This document shows, piece by piece, positions 54,614-64,000 of a DNA stretch of 64,000 nt. This DNA is from Bombyx mori (taxonomy: Eukaryota > Arthropoda > Insecta > Lepidoptera > Bombycidae), in NCBI RefSeq assembly GCF_030269925.1, contig NC_085123.1, forward strand, positions 682,001 to 746,000, in the 5' to 3' direction. The notes beneath the pieces are model-generated. The model made no database searches. It was not told where the DNA came from and worked only from the letters and a program-made list of their open reading frames with translations. Positions within the stretch are counted from its first letter, which is position 1, and the number at the start of each line of letters is the position of its first letter. The position numbers were made by a program, and so were the translations under genes.

Positions 54614-55004
54614 CGTGCCTTTAATTTTAAGGAATAAAAAAAACGTGACGTACGTCAGTTCCGATAGCTTGCCCAACACTAACTGGCGAGGCGGGCGCTC
54701 TGTGCGGTATCGGGCCGCCAACAGCCTGTTGGGACGGCGGGCCACAATAGGCCTCCTCCCGCACCGAGTTGATATTTTTTACCGTCAGTGCGTGATAGGC
54801 CGATAAAGGCCTGCCGTGATATTTTTATAGGGAACACCTATACTTTTGACCACAATCTCAAATATATATTTGTCTTTGTCGTACCTTTACAAACACCTGA
54901 GATAATTGTTCCGCACCAGCGAGAGGGACATAGTTTTCTTCGTCCGCACCAGGTGAAATTCCGCGGCAGGCTGATTTGGGCCTGTTCCGCAGTGAACGTG
55001 TTAA

Positions 55005-55217
55005 AATGCTAATTATTCTTTATGTAAGAGAAATAAATGGAATTTTATAAGTTACTAGAAACTAAAGTTGTGGAAATTAGTTCTTTTCAAACGCTGTCTG
55101 GTACAGTTTCGGATTCTGTTTTGCTGTTATCAGAACTATTTTGCAGATCAGTCGCAAACTCAAAATCCAGATCAATATTTCAAGTATTCCTTTTCAATTT
55201 TTCCAACATAACCTGGG
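55005..55217. other. Unassigned DNA
   Basis: No feature seen apart from an unsupported frame at 55037. Confidence 0.35.
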
Positions 55218-55382
55218 TGCTTAGTGCGAGTATTTTAACGTTCTCGAGTGAGCTCAAATTTGTATGGAATTGGAACGTTTGCCTACGTTTGCCGCTAGGG
55301 GCGCTGTTCCAACTGCATACAAATTTGAGTTAACTTTTACTCTATCGAAAACGTTAAAAAGCTCGCACTAAGCACACTGTTG
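55218..55382. repeat. Palindromic MITE, intact copy
   Basis: Ends GTGCTTAGTGCGAG and CTCGCACTAAGCAC are exact inverses. A second, inner inverted pair is CAAATTTGTATGGAATTGGA with its imperfect inverse. The centre reads TTTGCCGCTAGGGGCGCTGT, opposite in orientation to the copy at 37520. Confidence 0.85.
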
Positions 55383-55741
55383 CCATGTTGTTTTTTTTGT
55401 ACTAAATTGTTTTCAAACGTTGAAGCAATTTTAAGCACTTACGAGATTATGATGTAATGTAACTTACCTTTCTACTTCAGCATGCCGACTTTTTCTTAGA
55501 TTACCACCGAACGTATACATTTTAATACGCTTTTATTAGCTTCAGACGTATGTCATGTATGTTTGTAACGGAATCTTTGAAAATGATTTTGACCCCCTTC
55601 AAACGTCGGATTAACTCGAAATTCGGTATACTTATTAAGGACCGATGACAATTCAATATTATATATAAATTAAAAATAAATAATAGTTTAAAAAAACTAA
55701 CAAAATACGCTTTTATGGAATGGTTTCAGTAGTTATAAATA

Positions 55742-57045
55742 CTTAGTCTGGCCATAAATACTGTTACAAAGGAAAACAAAAAAAAAACTATGGCAAATAA
55801 CATTTATTACTTTTACAGTGTGTTGGTTTAATACATAAATATAAAACAATTTAAAAGCTTATTCGAAGTGGTCTCCATTGGCTGCAATACAGTCCTTTAA
55901 ACGTTGAGGCCAGTTATCAATAGAAGCACGCACTCTTTCCATGGGAAAAATTTTCACTGCCAATCGTACGGATTGATATAGGGACTCCAAATTATCATGG
56001 CGTTTAGAACAAGCCGTACTCTCTAAAACTGACCATAAATCATAATCCAGCGGATTAAGATCGGGACTAGACGACGGCCAGTCTTCAGCTCTGATGAAGT
56101 CCGAAACGTTCGTTTCCAACCAAGACTGCGTAGACCGAGCTTTATGACCTGGCGCCGAGTCTTGCTGGAAGGACCATTCTTGATTATTGAACATGGTGTT
56201 ATTAAGGGGCTTCACTACCTTCTCAAGAATGGTATCTTGATACACTTGTGCCGATGTTTTGATACCTTTTGTACAAAAGTATGGCTCAGTCACTCCTTCA
56301 TAGCTAATACCCCACCAAACCATCACTGAAGTCGGATAGTGCCCACGTTGCACTCTGTCGACTAATTGGGAAGCTTCCTTAGAGCTTTGAGCATAAACGG
56401 TCATTTTGTTTGTTAAAATATTGCTCAATTGTAAACATTTTCTCATCCGTAAACAAAATTTTTTTATGACCTCCCTTTGCGTACCGCTTCAGTAGTTGTT
56501 TAGATTTTACCACCCTATTCTCTTTTAAATTATCAGTTAAGAAATGACCAGTACTTCTCTTATAGGCTGCAAGTCCTAAGTCATCTTTTAAAATACGCGA
56601 CATGGTTCTAGGTGCTATCTTCATCTCCCGAGATAAAATCTTTTGCTTTCGGACAGGATTTCTTCGAATTCTTTCCCTTACTGCTTTGACCACCTTTTTC
56701 GTACGAAAACTACGTGGGTGGCCAGATCTGTTTTCTGTCACAAACAGGCGGCAATGAGGTCTCATTGCACCTATTAATTGCCCGGTACACAAACATTTTA
56801 CTAATACCAAGCATATGGAGTTTTAAAAATTGCATTTGGCTCCATACCTACTTTGTATAATGCAATCACAGCGATTCGGTTCTCTTTATCACCCCACTCC
56901 ATTTTAATATCGCAAAATATTGTACAATGTATTGGCGCCAAAATGAGAAAACTCAATGACCAATCATATAAATCTGACAGATTCCAAATTCAAATGTAAT
57001 ATTTTGTTTATTTTTAATTGTAACAGTATTTATGGCCAGACTAAG
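55742..57045 (-). mobile_element. mariner element, DD37D (maT) type
   Basis: 1304 bp between TA dinucleotides (55740-55741, 57046-57047). Its perfect inverted ends start CTTAGTCTGGCCATAAATAC and extend to GTTACAA. The intact ends suggest it could still be mobilised in trans, although its transposase gene is broken. Confidence 0.92.
55859..56902 (-). pseudogene. mariner transposase (DD37D), frameshifted
   Basis: From ATG at 56902 (MEWGDKENRIAVIALY) to TAA at 55859, ~348 codons, normal for mariner. Helix-turn-helix words (TMSRILKDDLGLAAYKRS) and catalytic residues are visible: ILFTDEKMF (first D), QQDSAPGHKA (second D) and SPDLNPLDYDLW (third D), with 37 residues between the last two. At least three frameshifts (near 56810, upstream of it, and about 56400-56440) break the frame, so no active protein is made. 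Confidence 0.9.
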
Positions 57046-57215
57046 TATTTTATAAGGGTTATAATATCCTGAAAAGCACCCCACGCTTTTTTACAATAAA
57101 AATATTTTTCCTTACACTATTTCTAATTAAAATTTATTTTCTATTTTTTAGTTGGATTTTCGATAAAAGCGTATTTTGTTAGTTTTTTTAAACTATTATT
57201 TATTTTGAAATTAAT

Positions 57216-57499
57216 AGTAGCTGTAAATATAAATTGACGTTCTTTTTCTTTTCGCCCTAGGTGGCAAAGCATTAGTCTATGCTTTATGAGTCCCGGCATT
57301 GCGAAAAGCGATGCGTGGGGAAGGAGGAATATGAACCATGAGCATTCGTGATTACACTTCGTTTTGCGAACGAAAACAAATGGAGACGCTGATTTTAGTA
57401 CGTACCGTAGTGCTAAACGATAGTACTTTGTTTTAGGTCGTCATAGAATACCCATCAACACGAAATATAGTTTGATTTGAAATAAATAGATAACTTACA
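57216..57499. other. Unassigned DNA
   Basis: No feature seen. Confidence 0.35.
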
Positions 57500-57610
57500 C
57501 TTATGGTAGGTAGCGGTTTGGCTCTGCTCCTGGTATTGCTGAAGTCGATGGGCGATGGTAACCACTTACCATCAGGTGGGCCGTATGCTCGTCTGCCTAC
57601 TTTTTTTTAC
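57500..57610 (+). mobile_element. CR1-like LINE 3' tip
   Basis: GGTAGGTAGCGGTTTGGCTC to GCTCGTCTGCCTAC. Confidence 0.82.
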
Positions 57611-58063
57611 GAGTGTACATGCGCGAAAGTTCACCTGCGGCTATATTCAGACTCGCCAAGTTACGTCGGTCGTATTGTAATGAGCGATTTAGTGGGCAAC
57701 TTCATTTCTGTTAATTTTGTGTCACGGTGCGCGCGCATCGTAAAATTTCACTCTCATCAATTTTTCATAACGCGTCTAAAGATGTATAACTTCAAAAACT
57801 TACATGCAGACGCGGGATGTTATTGGCGTCAGTTACAGAGACTGGCGACGACTGAAGATTCTGCGTCGGGCCACTTCACCTAATCTGTACGCTTTATCAG
57901 GTTTTATCGCGTTTTGCATAACATCTGAGTGTCTTTGTTGTGTCGTAATAATAGTAACATATTTAAAGGTAAGGCTTCTGACAACTTTTTTATCCCTGTC
58001 TTGTTTAATGTTATTTTTTTTCAATTCTTCTAGTAACTTCGAGGGGTTATACTAGATTCACCG
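57611..58063. other. Unassigned DNA
   Basis: Frames at 57503-58055 run out of repeat sequence and have no domain support. Confidence 0.35.
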
Positions 58064-58312
58064 TATTAGTAGATGAGCTCACGGGGCTCAAGCCTGACGA
58101 CGTTGCTAACATTAAACATAGCAAGAGCCGTGCTTCGCAGAATCTACCACCGGTTCGGAAACGCGACCCACTGAGAAGATCCGACGAGAAATTCAGTGGG
58201 CTGTGTGTGTGGGTTAATTTACTCGCCGAGCCCTACGTCGCAAGCGACGGGTTCGACGAGAACGATGACCGGAGCTTGAGGTACCTAAAAGCATCGTTAG
58301 TGGATCGGGATT
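58064..58312 (-). mobile_element. LINE family-B 3' end, tail lost
   Basis: GATGAGCTCACGGGGCTCAA, CTACCACCGGTTCGGAAACG, GGGTTCGACGAGAACGATGA. Confidence 0.8.
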
Positions 58313-58704
58313 CAATGTTCAATGTTATAACTTCTCAGTGAACACAGAAAAGAATATGAATATATTAGCTACAGCGAAGACAGTCCATTGCAATTGTTTT
58401 AAACTGCATTACATGAAATCTAATATGTATTTATTATGTATTCGAAAGAAGATTGGAGAAAAGTGGCGTTCGTCTATCTATATATAAATAGATGTCGATG
58501 TGTGTGTATAATACAGCATGCTTTATTGTACACAAATATAAAATAAACACAAATGCAAAACTTCAAATATGAAAGTGCAGTCGGCGTTGTGATCGCTAAG
58601 AATGATCGCTTCCAGGCAGCCATCAGGTGGATAAGAATTATCTAAGAAAAGGAATCAACTGCGGTTTACTTGTTGATTGAAAATATCTTTATGTAGTTTT
58701 TTTT
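58313..58704. other. Unassigned AT-rich DNA
   Basis: No feature seen. Confidence 0.35.
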
Positions 58705-59000
58705 TTTCGGGCCGGGGGCCGAACCTCATATGAGGTCCCCGCGCCTAGGGGGCGCGCGGGGTATGTGGGACTCAACGATCTGCAGGTGTCGAGAGCAGAC
58801 CGCGGGCCCAAGGAATTTTAGGGCCTACCCACTAAACGACTCCCCTGCACTCTTACACCCGACGTCCAATCTCCGTCCGGGGTCAAAACCCGGTCAGAGT
58901 AGGGGGGTTCCCGCTGTCAACACTACAACCAGACACGCGGCGTCAGCGCCACCCCGAGGACGCCCGACCGACGGGTCGTCGAGGTGTGGACTTCACTTAA
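58705..59000 (-). mobile_element. GC-rich retroposon 3' end, family unknown
   Basis: A ~290-bp GC-rich block behind a T tract (58700-58708), sharply bounded by AT-rich DNA. It looks like the 3' UTR of a LINE of the R1 type, by composition only. The plus-strand frame inside has no domain. Confidence 0.5.
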
Positions 59001-59099
59001 GGTGAATTTTGCCGCGCTTTCGCTGTTTGAATGTCAATAAAACAGCGGTGACAGAGATGAATAAATATGAAGTTGTAATAGTAGTAGTTTAATTTTTCC

Positions 59100-59277
59100 A
59101 AATGGAAAAGCAAAGGCACCATACAGCCTAATATTTTATATATATTTTTTTAATGAAATGTGATATTATGAAATGAAATGAAATCAGATGATATAATATG
59201 GGATATTTTTATGAAAAATGATAATATGGAGTGTAATGAAATGAAGTATTTGAGACATTAATCATATGGGATGAAAC
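59100..59277 (-). repeat. Unnamed repeat (as at 33231), inverted copy
   Basis: GAAAAATGATAATATGGAGT and AATCATATGGGATGAAA are the inverse of blocks at 59612-59812. Confidence 0.6.
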
Positions 59278-59573
59278 ACAGCACTGTGTCCATAAACATC
59301 GCAAATTTTTTTCGCGGCTTGCGTTGCATTTTTACCTTTTTTGTAGTAAAATTTTAAAATATATCGAATTTCTTCATTAGATTCACTCATCTTGACAGTA
59401 CGAAAGATATATAAAAATCACACATTTTCCTAATTTGAATTTGGAATTATGTATCTTCTTTAAAATTTTAACTTTTAATGATACCAAAACCAGCCAGATA
59501 CAAATAGTATAGCCAAAGAGATTTTATTACAAGTTCATACATACTATAATGCGAAAAGACTGTTCCCCAACCT
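59278..59573 (-). mobile_element. mariner fragment, 5' end only
   Basis: Minus strand: TAGGTTGGGGAACAGTC terminal end next to TA, a leader, and the first 38 transposase codons from ATG at 59390 (MSESNEEIRYILKFYYKKGK). It stops abruptly at the neighbouring repeat. A different mariner lineage from the one at 55742. Confidence 0.8.
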
Positions 59574-59611
59574 ATTATATATAGAAATTAATTTTGTAAC
59601 AACTTCATACA

Positions 59612-59812
59612 CTTTACTAAGATTATATTTCATCCCATATCATATCATCTCATTTCATTTAATTTCATCCCAGTTGATTAATGTCTCAAATTAATCATCT
59701 TCATTTCATTTCACTCCATATTATCATTTTTCATAAAAATAAGAATATAAATTGAAATAAGACATGACCTAAAGGTCTTAGTTACCAGGTCATAAAATAC
59801 CTTAAAAAAAAC
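59612..59812 (+). repeat. Unnamed repeat (as at 33231), direct copy
   Basis: Matches 33231-33455, ending CCTAAAGGTCTTAGTTACCA and CTTAAAAAAAA. Confidence 0.65.
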
Positions 59813-59938
59813 TGTACTTTTATGCTATTAGAATACAATGAGAGTGATTTCAGCAGTATACACATTGGAACTACTATTGGTGACACACTAGCACGACAGC
59901 GGGCCAGGTCTATCCTCGTCATCGTCTACACAGACCGT

Positions 59939-60150
59939 TTTTTTTTTTCTTTCTTCCTACCTAAGCTGATAGCCTTGAGAGGCTATATCAGCGGAACCTT
60001 AACTAGTAGGTGAGCTCACGGGGCTCAAACCTGACGACGTTGCTAGCGCGAACCCTAGCAAGAGCCGTGCTTCGCAGAATCTACCACCGGATCGGAAACG
60101 CGACCCACTGAGAAGATCCGGCGAGAAACTCAGTGGGCTGTGTCTGAGGG
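59939..60150 (-). mobile_element. LINE family-B 3' end
   Basis: TTTTTTTTTCTTTCTTCCTA, GATAGCCTTGAGAGGCTATA, CTACCACCGGATCGGAAACG, AACTCAGTGGGCTGTGTC. Confidence 0.85.
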
Positions 60151-60796
60151 TATAGACCGTGACATTTCGCCTCCAACCCTGTCATTTTGCATAATGATAA
60201 TGTTGAAAAGAATGATGTGAATAAGCCTTTACGATCTACGTTACATTCGACACGCGTCCAACGATAAGGGATTTCGACGTCCTTTATTAGTTCCATGGTC
60301 GTTTTCCAAATGCGTTTTTAATCTCCCTCGATAGATAACACGAATACTTCGAAATTGTCATTCGATTATGTAACATTACCATCGCCTGCACTGTATACCG
60401 GTACGGTACCAGGATACTTTTCAATTTGACCACGCACTTCTAAATCTTACTATCGAAATAAATAACAAAAAATCTGGGAAAACCTCCTTATATTAAACTT
60501 AAGTTTTTAAGCTATTGCATAGATTTTATCGCGGGCTTTGAGCGCGTCGACCGAATCATGAAATTCCGTAACGAAAAAAACCTTACACCCCTCACTCCGC
60601 CTACCATGTAGCTCGCGTTTAACACATTTACACGTTGCGCTTGAGTAGTGTTTGTGAATAAGCGCGTGGCGTGACGTCACACTGCATGCGCATCATGAAA
60701 TTATTGATTTCTTTTTGTTTTAGATATTTGATTTTTTTAAATTTTGTACCAGTGGTTGGATTCTTTGCCTATGCCGACTTCTTGAACTAATTTATA
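60151..60796. other. Unassigned DNA
   Basis: No gene seen. Confidence 0.35.
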
Positions 60797-61064
60797 CTTT
60801 TTTATTTGCATAGATGGGTGGACGAGCTCACGACCCACCTGATGTTAAGTGGTTACTGGAGCCCAGATACATTTACAACTTTTTTTCTTTGTTTTATTGC
60901 ATAGATGGGTGAACGAGCTCACGGCCCACCTGATGTTAAGTGGTTACTGGAGCCCAGATACATTTACAATTTCTTTTTTTTGTTTGTTTTATTGCATAGA
61001 TGGGTGAACGAGCTCAGGGCCCACCTGATGTTAAGTGGTTACTGGAGCCCAGATATATTTACAA
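60797..61064 (-). repeat. Three tandem Bm1 tail units
   Basis: Each unit reads TTTATT(T)GCATAGATGGGTG, GCCCACCTGATGTTAAGTGG and GAGCCCAGATACATTTACAA (third: GATATATTTACAA). Units start near 60797, 60893 and 60985. All three share the same private changes, so they arose by duplication. Confidence 0.9.
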
Positions 61065-62197
61065 CTTATTAAAGTTTAATATAGCGTGGTCTTGTTTTAT
61101 TATTGTTTCAATATTAAATTATCATTGTCTAATTATAATTGCATAAGTTGATAAAGAATGCTATGCAATAGCTTTACCGCGGCAGTTCCCGAGTGCCACG
61201 CGTTTTTTTAACAGAATGTTTGTGCAAAGCAATATAAAATAGGGGGGCTAAAAATAGTGTTATATTAAACGAATTAGCTAAACGAATTCTTTTTTATTTA
61301 TATTTTTCTTCTACATTTATGAAAGTACAATAATTAATATGCTACGTTATTACTGCAAATTTCTACGAGTTGAAAGCATTTAAATATTCTATTTGACTAA
61401 CACTTATTTAGAATTATTAAATATGTGTCAATTCAAACATTCAAACATTCAAAAGAAATAAAGAGTAAATTAAACAAAATTCACCCCAATCGGTTATTTG
61501 AAAATAAAGCTACTATCTAATTATAGATTGGCTTATAGTTGAAGTTGAGTTAAATACCTCAACTTCAACTATATACATTCTTGTTCTTTTAACCATATCT
61601 ATTTTCATAATTTTATAATAAAAAAACAAGGGTAAGGTTAAATAAATTTATTTGCTCAGATATTAAAAAAATAATTATCATTGTGAGAATATTTGTCAAC
61701 GTAGCGAACTACACTAAGTTCTAACGATATATTATTTTATATTTTAATATAATATTAGGTACATAACATGTTGATGTCTGTAAATCTCATGAGCTCTCAA
61801 CTAGCTCACAAACGTGATCTCAAAGATCCGATTTCTGAAAAAAAAAGTAAATAGATCAATTAACAATTAGTTTAATAACATACATTATGGAGATCGTGAC
61901 ATCCGAGTCAAGGACTCTTGAGGATCTTATGGGTTCAGTTTGGAATAGTAAGATCGTGTATGCTAAAGAAATTACTTCTGATACTAATCCGATACTTGTC
62001 TCAATTTTGGACTCCGATGAGCAGGCAGTGCTGTGTGCGCCGTGAACTCTCCTACTTAAACTTAAACTCCTCGCTAAAAGTAAAACTAGATGGAGTAGAG
62101 ACAGTTAGCATCTTTTGAAGCACAGTTCAATCTTCCCGAGTACAATGTACGTGCAAGTGACGTGAAATGTCCCGTGTTTAAAGGTTTGAAAAGGTTT
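61065..62197. other. Unassigned AT-rich DNA with one hairpin
   Basis: Perfect 16-bp stem at 61535-61550 / 61559-61574 (TATAGTTGAAGTTGAG and inverse, 8-nt loop). No gene seen. Confidence 0.5.
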
Positions 62198-62640
62198 ATA
62201 CTCTATTCCACCAGCTCACCGTCCTCGTCGAGCGAATTAACCCAGAGACACAGCCCACTGAGTTTCTCACCGGATCTTCTCGGTGGTAAATTCTGCGAAG
62301 AACTGCTCTTGCTAGGGTCAGTGTTAGCAACACTCCGGTTTGAGCCCCGCGAGCTCACCTACATGTTAGGACGAAGCTGAAATAGCCTCTCAAGACTATC
62401 AGCATAGGTAGGAGAAAAAAAAAACTATTCCAATTACGAAGTCCCTTTTGACACTTCTTAGAACGTAACTCTTCACGTTTCGCATACTTTGAAATAATAA
62501 TAATTATTTTTTGGTTCATGGTCGTAAACATTATTTAAAAAATACACAATCAATCTAATCATTATAAAATTAATTAACACACAAAATAACATAATAATAA
62601 CATCTGTCTCATGGAAATTCGTAATTGGAATAGAGTATAG
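62198..62640. repeat. TIR element split by a LINE tail
   Basis: Joining TATACTCTATTCCA (left of the LINE) to ATTACGAA (right of it) gives a 22-bp sequence whose exact inverse lies at about 62616-62637. This is a ~220-bp terminal-inverted-repeat element whose left TIR was hit by a retroposon. Confidence 0.75.
62211..62424 (+). mobile_element. LINE family-B 3' end with target duplication
   Basis: CCAGCTCACCGTCCTCGTCG to GGTAGGAGAAAAAAAAAA, flanked by CTATTCCA (62203-62210 and 62425-62432). Confidence 0.88.
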
Positions 62641-62664
62641 TTGCATTCATTCAACTATACTGGT

Positions 62665-62910
62665 CTACAAATATAGTGGTCTTGTGAGCCCGCACAGGTA
62701 CCACCGCCCTGCCCATTTCTTTCGTGAAGCAGTAATGCGTTTCGGTCTGAAGGGTGAGGGGGGCGGGGGTTCTACTATAGAACTGAAACTCAGGTCAGGT
62801 CTACAGCTAAGCGACGGCATTCACATTATTCCTGTCTATGGGCTCCGGTAAACACTTAACAACACCAGGACAGTGAGCTTTTTAAGACGTCTAAGCATTA
62901 AAAAATAGCT
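62665..62910 (+). mobile_element. Worn Bm1 SINE
   Basis: GTGGTCTTGTGAGCCCGCAC, TGAAGCAGTAATGCGTTTCG, CTATGGGCTCCGGTAAACAC. Confidence 0.75.
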
Positions 62911-63344
62911 TCGAAATGCGATATCTACCCTACACCGATATATACACCCCAAAGATATTGAAACTTCACTTCAAAATACAAAACCTTAAGTATCGTATAA
63001 CTTAAAACGCGCGTTGCACGACTTTTTTGTTGAGACTATCGCGGGATCGAAACCGGACGCGAACTTTGCTATATTTCCATTCCCGGAACGTCGCGCTCAG
63101 CGCCATGAGGCGACCAGCGCGGCGTCAGCCGTACGTACGTACCCTCGCGCAGAGCCCGAAGTGTCCCAGCAGAATGGGTCCCTCGGAGAAGGTGGTGCGA
63201 AGGTTAATTGAAGTTATCCGAGTGCCGGGTAACGATATTTCATAGTACCTTAAAAATGTTACATCAGGAACAACTTTAACCATAGCAATGAAACGTTTTT
63301 TTGAGTTGGAGATCACAGATTAACCAGAAGCAGAGCGCGTTGCG
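62911..63344. other. Unassigned; GC-richer island with minus-strand frames
   Basis: 63010-63240 is GC-rich. A minus-strand frame (63316-63125) reads PGTRITSINLRTTFSEG and GPILLGHFGLCARV and could be an exon of the right-edge gene, but I recognise no family or firm splice sites. Confidence 0.3.
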
Positions 63345-63510
63345 AGACCTCACGGGTTAGTACCACAATCCTGCCTGTCTTTGCTGCAAAGTTCTCATGT
63401 GTTCCGGTCTAAAAAGACATATCGCTATTATAAAGACTTCAGATTCATGTTGCGACCACATAATGTCAAGCAAGCCGTGAACTCATCCATTTACTTAAAT
63501 AAATAAATGC
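63345..63510 (+). mobile_element. Very worn Bm1 SINE
   Basis: Only block order and words such as CACAATCCTGCCTGTCTTTG and CAAGCCGTGAACTCATCCA remain. Confidence 0.5.
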
Positions 63511-63645
63511 CTTACAAGACTAACATTCGTCCTTTGGGTCCTGAAATTTCTGTTTAGTATGTATGCCATACCCATAACCCAGGTGAAGATGACAGCTTGC
63601 GGCCGTTTAATATAGAAGATTTATCATCACAAGAACCTACCTTAC

Positions 63646-64000
63646 TCTCCAATTGTAAGCGTTATCCACTGGAACATAGAACTCTGGTTCGTTCAGCAAT
63701 ATGTACTTCTGAAGGTCCCTGAACCCCTCGTCCGACGACCCGTTCACGGGGTACAAATTGACTTTACTGCTTGAAGCAACACTCTGAGCAGCACGCGACA
63801 GACTTCGCCCCACCAGCACCACTTTCAAGTCCCTATCGTTTTGATCTTTCATAAACAATTTGACATTTAAATTTTGTTCTGGGTAGTTTTTCAAATTTTT
63901 CGTGACCACGCAAGCTATCAACTTTTCTTCACATGTGAAATCGCAATGGAACAACCTTATAAAGCGATGTTCAGACTGGGCTGCATCTGAAGGATTGACC
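63646..64000 (-). CDS. Exon of an unrecognised gene, cut by the window edge
   Basis: One frame is open from the edge for ~118 codons: SEHRFIRLFHCDFTCEEK, KNLKNYPEQNLNVKLF, DLKVVLVGRSLSRAAQSV, EFYVPVDNAYNWR. It ends at AGA|GTAAGG, or five bases later at AAG|GTAGGT. Codon content and the donor make it a real exon. I cannot name the family; there is no clear TM segment in the visible part. Confidence 0.65.

Larger units (their letters stand above)
52954..55000 (-). mobile_element. piggyBac-like element, internally rearranged
   Basis: TTAA at both edges (52950-52953, 55001-55004) and inverted ends CACGTTCGCTGCGG / CCGCAGTGAACGTG, the target and ends expected of the piggyBac superfamily. The minus strand holds a transposase N-terminal piece at 54613-54492 and the C-terminal Cys-rich domain at 53544-53351. 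Between them is ~950 bp of AT-rich DNA with no trace of the DDD catalytic core. Confidence 0.88.
55512..57215. repeat. Inverted-repeat element, copy 2, split by a mariner
   Basis: Left part 55512-55721 (AATACGCTTTTATTAGCTTC, AACAAAATACGCTTTTAT); right part from about 57100 (ATTTTCTATTTTTTAGTTGG, AAAAGCGTATTTTGTTAG). It matches 9855-10180 in reverse orientation. Confidence 0.7.

Noticed and set aside
1..64000. CRISPR array, phage or bacterial operon
   Set aside because: No spaced short direct repeats or prokaryotic gene order; all signals are insect nuclear.

Overview
The window is nuclear DNA of a silkworm (Bombyx mori or a very close relative such as B. mandarina). The reason is about thirty copies or pieces of the tRNA-derived Bm1 SINE, together with lepidopteran Helitron-like elements, jockey-, CR1-, R1- and RTE-type LINEs, mariner and piggyBac relics, and an AT-rich background with spliced insect genes. 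Most of the 64 kb is transposable-element DNA.

Host genes, all on the minus strand: (1) a gene for a four-TM protein of unknown function, roughly 31.1 kb down to 6.9 kb, with coding exons at 31078-30690, 14421-14287 and 7260-6922. Candidate alternative 3' exons lie at 12289-12098 and 6320-6159, and the reading frame appears broken in an A5 run at 14399-14403. (2) A complete GMC-family FAD oxidoreductase whose three coding exons (47905-47776, 46697-46552, 45465-43723) join in phase to give 672 residues. (3) One exon of an unrecognised gene running off the right edge (64000-63646).

Mobile layer, left to right: 1-22 kb holds Bm1 copies, Helitrons, LINE 3' ends and a 5'-truncated jockey LINE (17.5-18.3 kb). 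22.5-27.7 kb is an apparently intact jockey-clade LINE with an 11-bp target-site duplication, an Inr+DPE promoter and two open ORFs, inside intron 1 of gene 1. 33.7-37.4 kb is a single-ORF CR1-like LINE whose 3' tail resembles the Bm1 tail. 40.2-41.0 and 51.8-52.3 kb hold two pieces of one R1-type LINE family, each with a 13-bp duplication. 49.9-50.4 kb is a recent 262-bp tandem duplication. 53.0-55.0 kb is a piggyBac-like element that kept its ends and terminal coding pieces but lost its catalytic core. 55.7-57.0 kb is a DD37D mariner nested in an inverted-repeat element. 59-62.6 kb holds more nested debris, including a TIR element split by a LINE insertion.

The insertions tell a layered history: several are dated relative to each other by nesting, by paired target duplications or by a paralogous empty site. 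I saw no prokaryotic operon, CRISPR array, rRNA or free-standing tRNA gene. Exon boundaries and repeat edges were read by eye; repeat edges without a stated duplication are good to roughly 10-20 bases.
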